Assembly (NCBI GenBank): GCA_964483545.1
Contig: CAZACC010000012.1
Location: 1-33,063 of the forward strand
Length of the DNA: 33,063 bases
From: JAAYYM01 sp964483545
GTDB taxonomy: Bacteria; Bacillota; Clostridia; Lachnospirales; Lachnospiraceae
Direction: 5' to 3'
The notes under the pieces are model-generated. The model was given only the letters and a program-made list of their open reading frames with translations. It was not told where the DNA came from and did not search any database. Positions within the stretch are counted from its first letter, which is position 1, and each line of letters opens with the position of its first letter. The position numbers and the translations under genes were made by a program. Below are positions 14,365-23,422 of this stretch, piece by piece.

Positions 14365-14460
14365 ATGTTTAATCGAGACAGTAATATGTTTTGATTTATG
14401 TACCGATCCAGGTAATAGGAGTGTGCACAGTTCAGGAACTGCCTTGTGGCCACAGGGTTG

Positions 14461-14484
14461 ATTTTGCGTCAAAACACGCAAAAT
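14461..14484 (+). promoter_or_regulatory. 9-bp inverted repeat in the transporter leader
   Basis: ATTTTGCGT (14461-14469) and ACGCAAAAT (14476-14484) form a perfect inverted repeat around 6 nt, about 40 nt before the start codon. It could be an operator or an RNA stem affecting translation. Confidence 0.5.
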
Positions 14485-14523
14485 ATCAGACACATATCAA
14501 CTGAATCAGGAGGGTTAAGAAAC

Positions 14524-15894
14524 ATGAAAAAGAAAGTAATGGTATTATTAGTAACAGCTGCTATGATGGTTTCAGCCATCGGATGCGGCAGCAAAGCAGC
14601 TGACACAACAGCACCGGCAGCAGAGACATCTGCGGCAGACACAGCAGAAGCACCTGCTGCAGATGACGCAGCAACAGATACAGCAGCAGCAGGCGGAGAT
14701 AACACGTTGACAGTGTGGTGCTGGGATCCTGCATTTAATATTTACTCAATGCAGGAAGCAGAAAAGGAATATCAGAAAACAAATCCAGATTTCAAACTCA
14801 ATATTGTTGAGACTCCTTGGGAAGACATCCAGACCAAGCTGACAACAGCAGGTTCTGCAGGAGATTTGAGCTCATTGCCAGATATCATGCTGATGCAGGA
14901 CAATGCGTTCCAGAAGAATGTTATTTCATTCCCAGATGCGTTTACAGATTTGACAGCTTCAGGAATTGATTATTCCAAGTTTGGTGCTTCCAAGGTTGCA
15001 TATTCTGTAGTAGATGGCAAGAATTACGGCGTTCCATTCGATAACGGTGCTGTTATTGCATGCTACAGAACAGATGTATTAGAGGAAGCAGGCTTCACGG
15101 CAGCAGACTTTACAGATATTACATGGTCAGATTATATTGCAAAGGGTAAAGAAGTACTGGCTAAGACAGGTAAACCGCTTCTTTCATGCCAAGCAGGTGA
15201 ATCTGATGTGATCATGATGATACTCCAGTCAGCAGGTTCTTCTCTCTTTGATGCAGAGGGAAATCCGAACATGGTTGATAATGATGTATTAAAAGAGGTT
15301 ATGCAGACATATGCAGAACTCGTTCAGTCTGGTGTGTTGATCGAAGTAAATGATTGGGATCAGTATATTGGCTCTATCACAAACTCAACAGTAGCAGGTA
15401 CTATCAATGGATGCTGGATCATGGCTTCTATCCAGACAGCAGCAGATCAGTCAGGTAAATGGGCAATCACAAATATGCCTAAGCTGGACAAATCATCAGG
15501 TGCTACAAACTACTCAAATAACGGCGGATCCAGCTGGGCAGTTACATCAAACTGCAAGAATACAGACCTCGCATTTGATTTCCTTGCAAAGACATTTGCA
15601 GGCAGCGTAGAGTTCTATGAGACAATCCTTCCGAGCTCAGGTGCACTAGCTACATACTTACCGGCAGCAGACAGCACAGTATATGCAGAACCTCAGGAAT
15701 TCTTTGGTGGTGAGTCTGTATTTGCACTGATTACTGAGTTTGCAGGCAAGATTCCAAGCAATAATACAGGTGTATATTATTATGAAGCAAGAGATGCAGT
15801 AGCTGTTGCAATCACGAATGTAGTAGCAGGCGCTGATATCGAAGCAGAGCTGAAAACAGCAGAAGATACAGTAAACTTTGCAATGGGTAAATAA
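14524..15894 (+). CDS. Sugar ABC transporter substrate-binding lipoprotein
   Basis: This 456-residue family 1 extracellular solute-binding protein has a signal peptide with lipobox SAIGC (lipidated Cys at 23). An Ala/Thr/Glu-rich linker (about 25-60) precedes the binding domain, which opens LTVWCWDPAFNIY and holds the typical 'DIMLMQDNAFQKN' and 'GVPFDNGAVIACYRTD' segments. ATG 14524 is preferred to an upstream ATG because CAGGAGGG precedes it and the lipoprotein signal follows. It is the first gene of an operon with two permeases and a beta-galactosidase, so the ligand is probably a beta-galactoside; that is inference from context. Confidence 0.93.
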   Translation: MKKKVMVLLVTAAMMVSAIGCGSKAADTTAPAAETSAADTAEAPAADDAATDTAAAGGDNTLTVWCWDPAFNIYSMQEAEKEYQKTNPDFKLNIVETPWEDIQTKLTTAGSAGDLSSLPDIMLMQDNAFQKNVISFPDAFTDLTASGIDYSKFGASKVAYSVVDGKNYGVPFDNGAVIACYRTDVLEEAGFTAADFTDITWSDYIAKGKEVLAKTGKPLLSCQAGESDVIMMILQSAGSSLFDAEGNPNMVDNDVLKEVMQTYAELVQSGVLIEVNDWDQYIGSITNSTVAGTINGCWIMASIQTAADQSGKWAITNMPKLDKSSGATNYSNNGGSSWAVTSNCKNTDLAFDFLAKTFAGSVEFYETILPSSGALATYLPAADSTVYAEPQEFFGGESVFALITEFAGKIPSNNTGVYYYEARDAVAVAITNVVAGADIEAELKTAEDTVNFAMGK

Positions 15895-15927
15895 ATTGTT
15901 ACCGTAAATACGGAATGGTTTAATAAA

Positions 15928-15957
15928 GGGGAACTTCTTGGAGACAGGACGTTCCCC
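15928..15957 (+). other. Intercistronic stem-loop between binding protein and permease genes
   Basis: GGGGAAC (15928-15934) pairs with GTTCCCC (15951-15957) and no T run follows. This is the usual place for an RNA stem that stabilises the binding-protein message and lowers permease expression. Confidence 0.65.
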
Positions 15958-15991
15958 GATATTATATCAGGATTGAGAAGGAGGTATTTTT

Positions 15992-16885
15992 GTGAGTCAG
16001 CCCAAGAGAAAGCTTACGCTGAACAGGAGACACAATCTAATAGGATGGGCTTTTTTGACACCAGCCACCCTGTTGATCGTGGCAATGAGTTTCTTTCCAA
16101 TGTTCAAGGCACTGCTACTGTCTTTCAAAACGGGAATCGGTGCAGCAATGCAGTGGACGGGGATTACTAATTATATACGAATGTTTCAGGATGTTGTATT
16201 TATCCAGGCATTGAAAAATACGTTTTTATATTTGATCATTCAGGTACCAATCATGCTCATACTGGCATTGATACTAGCATCGATGCTGAATGACAGGAAT
16301 TTGAAGTTTAAGGGGCTGTTCCGCACTGCTATCTTTCTTCCTTGTGCAACATCACTCGTATCGTACTCTATTATTTTCAGATCCCTTTTTGCAGTAGATG
16401 GATTTATCAATGCGTTCTTGATCAAACTGGGAATCTTAAGTACGGGCTATAATTTTTTGGCACAGCCAACCAGTTCAAGAATCATTATTATATTAGCACT
16501 TGTCTGGAGATGGACGGGATACAATATGGTGTTTTATTTGTCTGGATTACAGAATATAGAGTATTCTGTGTATGAGGCAGCCAAAATCGACGGGGCATCC
16601 GCTTTTCAGGCATTTCGTAAGATTACGGTACCGCTGCTCAAGCCTACGATTCTGTTGACGGCGATTATGTCAACCAACGGAACGCTGCAGCTGTTTGATG
16701 AGTCTATGAATCTGACCAATGGTGGACCTGCAAATGCAACAGTTACAATGTCACATTATATCTATAATGTATCATTTAAGTATGTTCCGAACTTTGGGTA
16801 TGCGGCAGCTATGTCATACCTGATATTGATCCTAGTAGCAGTTCTGGCATATTTCCAGATGAAAGTAGGTGATAAGCGTGATTAA
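15992..16885 (+). CDS. Sugar ABC transporter permease (MalF/UgpA type)
   Basis: This 297-residue integral membrane protein has six hydrophobic segments starting at GWAFLTPATLLIVAMSFFPM. The EAA loop EAAKIDGASAFQAFRKITVPL (motif E-A-A...G) near residues 195-215 is where the ATPase docks. GTG 15992 is the start, with AAGGAGG 7-8 nt before it. The 3' end overlaps the next permease. No ATPase gene is in the operon, as often in Firmicutes sugar transporters that share an MsmX-type ATPase. Confidence 0.93.
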   Translation: MSQPKRKLTLNRRHNLIGWAFLTPATLLIVAMSFFPMFKALLLSFKTGIGAAMQWTGITNYIRMFQDVVFIQALKNTFLYLIIQVPIMLILALILASMLNDRNLKFKGLFRTAIFLPCATSLVSYSIIFRSLFAVDGFINAFLIKLGILSTGYNFLAQPTSSRIIIILALVWRWTGYNMVFYLSGLQNIEYSVYEAAKIDGASAFQAFRKITVPLLKPTILLTAIMSTNGTLQLFDESMNLTNGGPANATVTMSHYIYNVSFKYVPNFGYAAAMSYLILILVAVLAYFQMKVGDKRD

Positions 16886-17684
16886 AGTTCGTTCAGCCTG
16901 TAGATATGTTTTTTTGAGCATAGCTTCATTAATATCAATATTTCCGCTTATATGGATGGCTATTTCAGCAACCAATACGAGTGTCGATATTGTATCTGGA
17001 AGGATGATGCCAAGCACCTATCTGGTGCAGAACTTCAAGAATCTGCTGGCCAGCCAGGATGTTTCAGGAGCCATGATCAACTCGTTCAAATACTCGGTGA
17101 CATTGACGATACTGTCACTGATTGTGTGCTCATTAGCTGGTTATGGATTTGAGATTTTCCATGACAGGGGAAAAGATACAGTCATGTCCGTATTACTACT
17201 GGCCATGATGGTTCCATTTGCTTCAACCATGATCCCTTTATTTCAGATGTTTTCAAAAGCGCAGCTACTGAATACAACGTTGGGATTCATCTTGCCAACA
17301 ATTTCTACTCCGTTTTTAATCATGTTGTTTCGTCAGAGTGCACGGTCATTTCCACATGATATCATCGAAGCATCCAGAATTGACGGATTAAGCGAAATAG
17401 GTATTTTCTTCAGAATGTTCTTCCCGACGATGCGGTCTACCTATGCTGCAGCCATGACGATTACTTTTATGAACGCATGGAATTCCTACTTGTGGCCAAA
17501 GGTCATCATGCAGGACAATGCCAGCATTACAATGCCGATGTTGGTTGCCAATCTGAAGGAAGGCTATGTAACAGATTATGGAACACTGATGCTAGCGGTA
17601 TTGATGTGTACGATACCGACCATTATCATTTTCTTCTTATTACAGAAAAGCTTTGCAGAGGGTATTACAGGTGCTGTGAAGTAG
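16878..17684 (+). CDS. Sugar ABC transporter permease (MalG/UgpE type)
   Basis: This 268-residue membrane protein has six helices. The EAA loop reads EASRIDGLSEIGIFFRMFFPT (about 175-195) and the C-terminus (ITGAVK) is the usual short tail of MalG-like permeases. GTG 16878 is preferred to GTG 16869 because AGGTGA lies just before it; either way the gene overlaps the previous one, implying coupled translation. Confidence 0.92.
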   Translation: MIKVRSACRYVFLSIASLISIFPLIWMAISATNTSVDIVSGRMMPSTYLVQNFKNLLASQDVSGAMINSFKYSVTLTILSLIVCSLAGYGFEIFHDRGKDTVMSVLLLAMMVPFASTMIPLFQMFSKAQLLNTTLGFILPTISTPFLIMLFRQSARSFPHDIIEASRIDGLSEIGIFFRMFFPTMRSTYAAAMTITFMNAWNSYLWPKVIMQDNASITMPMLVANLKEGYVTDYGTLMLAVLMCTIPTIIIFFLLQKSFAEGITGAVK

Positions 17685-17693
17685 GAGGATTTT

Positions 17694-20600
17694 ATGCATA
17701 TATTTGATTATAACAAGGTAAAGGATCCGGAATACTATTCGGATGGATGTCTGACACCTCATTCAGATCATCTGTATTATGGCTCTGTAGAGGAATATGA
17801 GAGTGGTCAGAGCAGAATGAAGGAAAGCCTGAATGGTCTGTGGAAGTTTTCTTATGCGGAAAACTATGAGCAGTCTGTAAAGGGATTTGAGGCAGCTGAT
17901 TATGACTGTAAGGAATGGGCTGAAATCAAGGTGCCAGCGCACATCCAGATGGAGGGGTACGGAAGTCCTGCATATGTAAATACGCAGTATCCGTGGGATG
18001 GACGCGAGAATATCACTCCGGGAGAGATTCCAGTTCATTTTAACCCGACAGCATCATATGTGAAGTATTTCTCAGTACCAGATGCGATGAAGGGAAAGCC
18101 TGTATTCATATCCTTTCAGGGTGTAGAGAGTGCAATTGCACTTTGGTGCAACGGGCAGTTCATCGGTTACAGTGAGGACTCTTTTACGCCGACAGAGTTT
18201 GAACTAACGGATATGCTGACGGATGGTGAGAATAAACTTGCGGCACAGGTATTTCAATGGTCAGCTGGCAGTTGGATGGAGGATCAGGATTTTTACCGGT
18301 TTTCTGGCATTTTCAGAGATGTGTATCTTTATACAGTTCCTAGGATTCATATATATGATCTGAAGGTGATTCCGACGCTGAATGAACAATTGAATGAAGG
18401 ATCTGTAAAGGTAAGTATGAGGTTTCAGAATCAGCCTTTAGGTCATGCGTTACTGACACTTTACCGTAATGGGCAGGAAAAGGCTTTTGCAGAGAAGTGC
18501 TTGAATTTACAGGAAGAAGAGGCAGAGCTGAATCTTTCTAACCCAGTACTTTGGAGTGCGGAGACTCCTGCTTTATATGAATTAATAATTAAGATTTATG
18601 ATCAAAATGATCAATTATGCGAAGTGATCAAACAGAATATCGGATTTAGAAAATTTGAAATAAAAGATGGCGTAATGTGTATTAATGGAAAGAGAATCGT
18701 ATTCCATGGTACGAATCGTCATGAATTTTGTTGCGATTCCGGCAGGGTGATTTCCAGGGAAATCATCGAGCAGGATATAAAGATTATGAAGCAAAACAAT
18801 ATTAATGCGCTGCGTACGAGTCATTATCCCAACCAGTCTTATTTGTATGAACTGTGTGATGAATATGGACTTTATGTCATAGATGAAACAAATATAGAAA
18901 CACATGGTTTATGGGATGCTTATCTAAGTGGAAGAATCACATTAGATGAGATGATACCGGGAGACAAGATTAATTGGCGTGAGGCGGCTCTTGCGCGTGC
19001 GGATGCGATGTATCAGCGCGATAAAAATCACCCGTCTATTTTGATCTGGTCATGCGGCAACGAGTCTCTGGGTGGTAAGAATTTTTATGAAATGTCTAAT
19101 TATTTTCGTGAGCAGGATTCAACACGGCTTGTTCATTATGAAGGGATCAAATCCGACAGACGCTATAATGATACGAGTGATATGGAAAGTCAGATGTATA
19201 CACCAGTCGTTGAAATCGAAGAATTTCTAAAAAATGACAGGTCAAAACCGTTTATATGCTGTGAGTATATGCATTCTATGGGGAATGCAAATGGTGCTGT
19301 TTACAAATACATCGATCTGACAGAGAAGGAACCCTTGTTTCAGGGTGGATTTATATGGGATTTCGTGGATCAGACGATTCGCAGAAAGGACCGATACGGG
19401 CAGGAAGAGTATACCTACGGCGGAGACTATGATGAGCATCCGTGTGATTATAATTTCTGCGGAAATGGCATTGTGTATGGAGATAGGCACGTGTCACCAA
19501 AGATGCAGGAAATCAAATATATATATCAGAACCTGGTCATTAGTGCAAACGCAGATCAAATCACGATCAAGAACAAAAATCTCTTTACAGCATCCTCTGA
19601 TTTTTATTGCGTAGTTTCTCTCCACAGAGATGGCAGGATTGTAAAAAGCGAAAATATAAAAACGGACGTTGCACCTTTAACAACTGGAACATATCCGATG
19701 CCATTTGCCAAGGAAATCGAAGCTGGTGAATATGTAATCACAGTGTCTTTCTTGCTAAAAGAGGATATGCCATGGGCAAAAAGGGGCTATGAAATTGCCT
19801 TTGGTCAAGGAGTGTACGAAGTAAAAGGTAGTGAGAGAAGCAAAGCAGGTTTGTTTGAGGTAATAGAGGGAGCCTGCAATATAGGCGTCAGAGGAGAACA
19901 TTTTGAGGTTCTCTTTGATAGAAAAAAATACGGGTTGGTTTCTTATCGATATGATGGACAAGAAATGTTGAAGACAACTGTGCAGCCGAACTTTTGGAGA
20001 GCACCAGTAGATGATGATATCGGCAATCTGATGCCACTTAGATATGCTCAGTGGAAGATTGCATCAACATATGCCAGCTGCTTTACACCAGAAAAGGGCA
20101 GAGCACTAGAAAATCCGATACTCGAGGTCAAGGAAGACTGTACAGTCATCAGGTATACCTATTATATGCCGACTAGTCCGAGAAGTAGCTGTGATATCAC
20201 TTATACAGTGTATGGTGATGGAACAGTGGCAGCAAAACTGTCATACCAGCCGATACCAGAGCTTGGGGATATGCCAGAGTTTGGCTTGATGTTCAAGATG
20301 TCAGCTGATTTTGATAATTTGGAATGGTACGGAAATGGTCTGGAGGAGACCTACTGCGACAGAGAAAAGGGAGCAAAGCTGGGTATTTATAGAAACAAGG
20401 TTAGGGATAATATGGCAGCTTATTTGATGCCGCAGGAATGTGGAAATAAAACAGAGGTTAGATATGCCAAGGTAACGGATGATACGGGCAAAGGTCTTAT
20501 ATTTGAAGGAAACCGTATGAATTTCTCAGCACTTCCGTATACACCGCATGAGCTGGAGAATGCGATGCATCCAAATGAACTACCGCAAGTTCATTACACT

Positions 20601-20735
20601 GTGATCAGAGCTTCCCTAAAGCAAATGGGAGTTGCTGGAGATGACGCATGGGGTGCTAGAACACACGAAGAATATCTGTTGGATGTCAGCAAACCGCTGG
20701 AGTTTGAATTTAGCTTCCGAGGAATAGAAAAATAA
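17694..20735 (+). CDS. lacZ: Beta-galactosidase, GH2 (LacZ type)
   Basis: This 1013-residue protein is close to E. coli LacZ length and carries the same five-domain layout: sugar-binding jelly roll (about 40-215), Ig-like domain, TIM barrel (about 320-610), second Ig-like domain, and C-terminal beta-sandwich 'small chain' (about 735-1010, VQPNFWRAPVDDDIGN). Acid/base Glu457 lies in IWSCGNES and nucleophile Glu524 in FICCEYMHSMGN. No signal peptide, so it is cytoplasmic and cleaves the imported beta-galactoside. AGGAGG precedes ATG 17694, 9 bp after the permease stop. The operon ends here with a terminator. Confidence 0.95.
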   Translation: MHIFDYNKVKDPEYYSDGCLTPHSDHLYYGSVEEYESGQSRMKESLNGLWKFSYAENYEQSVKGFEAADYDCKEWAEIKVPAHIQMEGYGSPAYVNTQYPWDGRENITPGEIPVHFNPTASYVKYFSVPDAMKGKPVFISFQGVESAIALWCNGQFIGYSEDSFTPTEFELTDMLTDGENKLAAQVFQWSAGSWMEDQDFYRFSGIFRDVYLYTVPRIHIYDLKVIPTLNEQLNEGSVKVSMRFQNQPLGHALLTLYRNGQEKAFAEKCLNLQEEEAELNLSNPVLWSAETPALYELIIKIYDQNDQLCEVIKQNIGFRKFEIKDGVMCINGKRIVFHGTNRHEFCCDSGRVISREIIEQDIKIMKQNNINALRTSHYPNQSYLYELCDEYGLYVIDETNIETHGLWDAYLSGRITLDEMIPGDKINWREAALARADAMYQRDKNHPSILIWSCGNESLGGKNFYEMSNYFREQDSTRLVHYEGIKSDRRYNDTSDMESQMYTPVVEIEEFLKNDRSKPFICCEYMHSMGNANGAVYKYIDLTEKEPLFQGGFIWDFVDQTIRRKDRYGQEEYTYGGDYDEHPCDYNFCGNGIVYGDRHVSPKMQEIKYIYQNLVISANADQITIKNKNLFTASSDFYCVVSLHRDGRIVKSENIKTDVAPLTTGTYPMPFAKEIEAGEYVITVSFLLKEDMPWAKRGYEIAFGQGVYEVKGSERSKAGLFEVIEGACNIGVRGEHFEVLFDRKKYGLVSYRYDGQEMLKTTVQPNFWRAPVDDDIGNLMPLRYAQWKIASTYASCFTPEKGRALENPILEVKEDCTVIRYTYYMPTSPRSSCDITYTVYGDGTVAAKLSYQPIPELGDMPEFGLMFKMSADFDNLEWYGNGLEETYCDREKGAKLGIYRNKVRDNMAAYLMPQECGNKTEVRYAKVTDDTGKGLIFEGNRMNFSALPYTPHELENAMHPNELPQVHYTVIRASLKQMGVAGDDAWGARTHEEYLLDVSKPLEFEFSFRGIEK

Positions 20736-20746
20736 AATCAATACAG

Positions 20747-20779
20747 ACCGGTATATCAGAGATGATGTACCGGTTTTTT
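20747..20779 (+). terminator. Terminator of the lacZ operon
   Basis: ACCGGTA (20747-20753) pairs with TACCGGT (20768-20774), followed by a T run to 20779. Confidence 0.88.
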
Positions 20780-20806
20780 GACCTTTGTTTCTATTTATTA
20801 TATAAT
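20778..20806 (+). promoter_or_regulatory. Promoter of the molybdopterin genes, overlapping the lacZ terminator
   Basis: TTGACC (20778-20783) and TATAAT (20801-20806) have an exact 17-bp spacer. The -35 uses the last T of the upstream terminator tract. The leader to moaC is about 50 nt, too short for a molybdenum-cofactor riboswitch. Confidence 0.75.
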
Positions 20807-20865
20807 GAGATGGATGTCTTCAGACCATTTATCAGATCGAAATAACCGAATAGGAGTATATCATA

Positions 20866-21342
20866 TTGAATAACGAATTTACACATTTTGATGCTGCAGG
20901 AAATGCAATTATGGTAGATGTGACGGATAAGAGAATAACAGACAGAACAGCTGTTGCAGAAGGTGAGATTATTGTCTGTAAAGAGATCATAGAGGCTGTC
21001 AAAAATGGAACAGCAGCCAAGGGAGATGTGCTGGGAGTTGCAAGAACAGCTGGCATCATGGCTGTCAAGCAGACTTCTAATCTGATTCCGATGTGTCATC
21101 CATTAATGATCGGTAAGTGTGGTATCGAATTTGAGATTAATGAAGCTGCAGGGTTGATCAAGGCAGTCTGTACTGTACGAATATCAGGGAAGACTGGTGT
21201 TGAAATGGAAGCCCTAACAGGCGTGTCCGTAGCATTGTTGACAATTTACGATATGTGCAAAGCAATAGATAAGCATATGGAGATGACAAGGATCCATTTA
21301 ATCAAAAAGACAGGCGGAAAAAGTGGGGATTTTTATGCTTGA
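20866..21342 (+). CDS. moaC: Cyclic pyranopterin monophosphate synthase
   Basis: MoaC converts the MoaA product (3',8-cyclo-GTP) to cPMP in molybdopterin synthesis. At 158 residues it is family length, with the conserved DVTDKRIT at the N-terminus, IPMCHPLMI (about 72-82) and GKTGVEMEALTGVSVALLTIYDM (motifs G-VEMEALT and YDM) near 110-130. The start is TTG 20866, with TAGGAG 8-9 nt before it; no ATG fits. The gene overlaps moaA by 8 bp. Confidence 0.94.
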   Translation: MNNEFTHFDAAGNAIMVDVTDKRITDRTAVAEGEIIVCKEIIEAVKNGTAAKGDVLGVARTAGIMAVKQTSNLIPMCHPLMIGKCGIEFEINEAAGLIKAVCTVRISGKTGVEMEALTGVSVALLTIYDMCKAIDKHMEMTRIHLIKKTGGKSGDFYA

Positions 21343-22330
21343 TGCATCGGGAAGAGAAATAGATTATGTGAGGATATCTGTTACAGATAGATGTAATCTT
21401 CGTTGTATATATTGCATGCCGGAGGATGGTATCCAGATGATGCAGCACGAGGATATTCTGACATATGACGAGATTGTCAGAGTTTGCAGGATATTTGCTG
21501 TCATGGGAATCAAATATATACGACTCACAGGAGGAGAACCTCTGGTGCGACGCGATATGCTCAGGCTGATCAAGAGTATCAAAGCGGTAGAAGGTATTGA
21601 AAAGGTAGCATTAACGACCAATGGTGTCCTGTTGTCAGGGATGATTCAGGATTTGAAGGATAGTGGTATTGATGGAATCAATATTAGTCTGGATTCACTG
21701 GATCGAGAGACCTATACTCACATGACGCGATATGACTGTCTGCAGCAGGTTATGGAAGGAATCAATGAAGCTCTAAGATTACAGATACCAGTCAAAATCA
21801 ATTGTGTTTCCATGCGTGATCAAGCAGAGAATGGCATTCAGAATGCAGCAGATAGAATCTTGCAGGTGGCGGAGTTAGCCAGAGACAGAAAAATGGATGT
21901 ACGTTTTATTGAACTGATGCCGATTGGTCATGGGAAGCAATATAGGTATCTGCCAGAGGATGAAATCAAAGATATTTTGAGCGAACGATTTGGTATGTTG
22001 ACAGAGGATGATGAGTATCGGGGCAATGGTCCTGGACATTACTATAGACTAGAGGGATTTGCAGGAAGAATTGGATTTATCAGTGCAATGAGCCATCAGT
22101 TTTGTCAGACTTGCAATCGAGTAAGACTGACATCACAGGGATATCTGAAATCCTGTTTGCAATACAATGTTGGAACCGATTTGCGTGAAAAGCTACGCAG
22201 CAACAGTACAGATGAAGAAATTGCTGCATCAATTAGGCAGGCAATCTTGGAAAAGCCAGAGAAACATCAATTTCGTGAGACTGTAATAGACCAAGCTGAA
22301 CGTAGCGGTATGTCTCAGATAGGTGGATGA
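21335..22330 (+). CDS. moaA: GTP 3',8-cyclase (radical SAM)
   Basis: MoaA starts molybdopterin synthesis by rearranging GTP. It carries the SAM-binding [4Fe-4S] motif CNLRCIYC (Cys20, 24, 27), the LTGGEPLVR motif, a second C-terminal cluster site CQTCNRVRL...C (about 257-274) and the functional Gly-Gly terminus (QIGG). ATG 21335 is chosen over an upstream GTG at 21323 since the protein normally begins near LDxxGR. It overlaps moaC at its start, and its stop overlaps the next ATG (ATGA). Confidence 0.95.
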   Translation: MLDASGREIDYVRISVTDRCNLRCIYCMPEDGIQMMQHEDILTYDEIVRVCRIFAVMGIKYIRLTGGEPLVRRDMLRLIKSIKAVEGIEKVALTTNGVLLSGMIQDLKDSGIDGINISLDSLDRETYTHMTRYDCLQQVMEGINEALRLQIPVKINCVSMRDQAENGIQNAADRILQVAELARDRKMDVRFIELMPIGHGKQYRYLPEDEIKDILSERFGMLTEDDEYRGNGPGHYYRLEGFAGRIGFISAMSHQFCQTCNRVRLTSQGYLKSCLQYNVGTDLREKLRSNSTDEEIAASIRQAILEKPEKHQFRETVIDQAERSGMSQIGG

Positions 22331-23313
22331 CAGTTGTGTCAGATGATGTAGAGGAAGGGAATGGCAGATCAATGAAAAGAGCGATTATCATCACAGCTAG
22401 CGACAGTGGTTATTTAGGAGAGCGAGAGGATATCAGCGGACAAACTGTTTGGGAAATCCTGGAGCAGGGAGGATATACAGTTGTATCACAACAGCTGCTT
22501 CCAGATGACAGAGCCAGACTAAGTGAAGCGATGCGGGAAGCGGCAGATGATCATATGGCTGACCTAGTCATTACAACAGGTGGAACAGGATTTTCAAAGC
22601 GTGACTGTACACCAGAGGCTACAATGGACATCATTGAACGCATAGTGCCTGGTATTCCAGAAGCGATGAGGGCATACAGTATGCAGATTACTAGGAGGGC
22701 AATGCTTTCTAGAGGAGTAGCTGGCATCCGCAAGGATACTCTGATCATCAATTTGCCGGGGTCGCCCAAGGCGGTTAAGGAGAGCCTAGAGTACATCCTC
22801 CCAGAATTATCCCACGGATTGGAGATCTTGTTAGGTGAAACAGGAAACTGTGCAGGTAAGATGGGAACGATCAAAGCAGTTTGTACGAGTCCAGAGCGAG
22901 GAACACAGAAGAAAAATATAGGTTCTTGTGAATTGATAAAGGATTACGGGCTAAAAGGAGACGCACATGCTGGAAACTGGCATAGACAGGTTAGCCTGCT
23001 TTCCTATGAAAAGATAGAGGAATTTAGGAAGCGTGGTGCCGTAGTCGAGGATGGAGCATTCGGCGAAAATCTGATTGTAGAGGGTATTGATCTGAAGACC
23101 TTGCCGATAGGCACCAGATTTCAGTGTCATGATGTTATTATGGAGCTGACACAGATTGGAAAGGAATGCCATAGCGGCTGCGAGATCTTTCAACAAATGG
23201 GAGACTGTATCATGCCACGGGAGGGCATATTTGCAAGAGTCCTTCATGGAGGGAGGATACAGGTCAATGATACGATCATTGCTACTGAAAAAAGGGCTGT
23301 ATCTGAAACATAA
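22327..23313 (+). CDS. Fused MogA/MoaB molybdopterin adenylyltransferase and MOSC domain protein
   Basis: Residues about 16-165 are a MogA/MoaB domain (ITASDSGYLGEREDISG, then ITTGGTGFSKRDCTPEAT) that adenylylates molybdopterin before Mo insertion. Residues about 178-322 are a MOSC domain (GLKGDAHAG-WHRQVSLL, GAFGENL, TQIGKECHSGCEIF) with the conserved Cys that in this family carries or senses sulfur for cofactor sulfuration. The fusion is known in Clostridia. The start at 22327 overlaps the moaA stop (ATGA); an alternative ATG at 22372 fits the domain start but its ribosome site is far. No molybdate transporter or moaE/moaD/moeA gene is in the window. Confidence 0.9.
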   Translation: MTVVSDDVEEGNGRSMKRAIIITASDSGYLGEREDISGQTVWEILEQGGYTVVSQQLLPDDRARLSEAMREAADDHMADLVITTGGTGFSKRDCTPEATMDIIERIVPGIPEAMRAYSMQITRRAMLSRGVAGIRKDTLIINLPGSPKAVKESLEYILPELSHGLEILLGETGNCAGKMGTIKAVCTSPERGTQKKNIGSCELIKDYGLKGDAHAGNWHRQVSLLSYEKIEEFRKRGAVVEDGAFGENLIVEGIDLKTLPIGTRFQCHDVIMELTQIGKECHSGCEIFQQMGDCIMPREGIFARVLHGGRIQVNDTIIATEKRAVSET

Positions 23314-23336
23314 AGTACGTTTTTCACAGCAATGTA

Positions 23337-23365
23337 TTGAAAGATGATTTAAATAAAGTTATACT
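23337..23365 (+). promoter_or_regulatory. Promoter of the envelope gene cluster
   Basis: TTGAAA (23337-23342), a 17-bp spacer and TATACT (23360-23365). It lies 58 bp upstream of the membrane-protein start and would drive the four overlapping or closely spaced genes to murF. Confidence 0.7.
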
Positions 23366-23422
23366 TAGAAAATCGATTAAAGGATTCAGTAAGATTAGAG
23401 AAAAGGCTTGTAAAGGAGCTAC

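Noticed and set aside
14469..14705. Ala/Ser-rich 78-residue minus-strand frame
   Set aside because: Antisense of the Ala/Thr-rich lipoprotein linker; no start signals.
20807..20865. Molybdenum-cofactor riboswitch before moaC
   Set aside because: The leader is too short for that aptamer and shows none of its stems.
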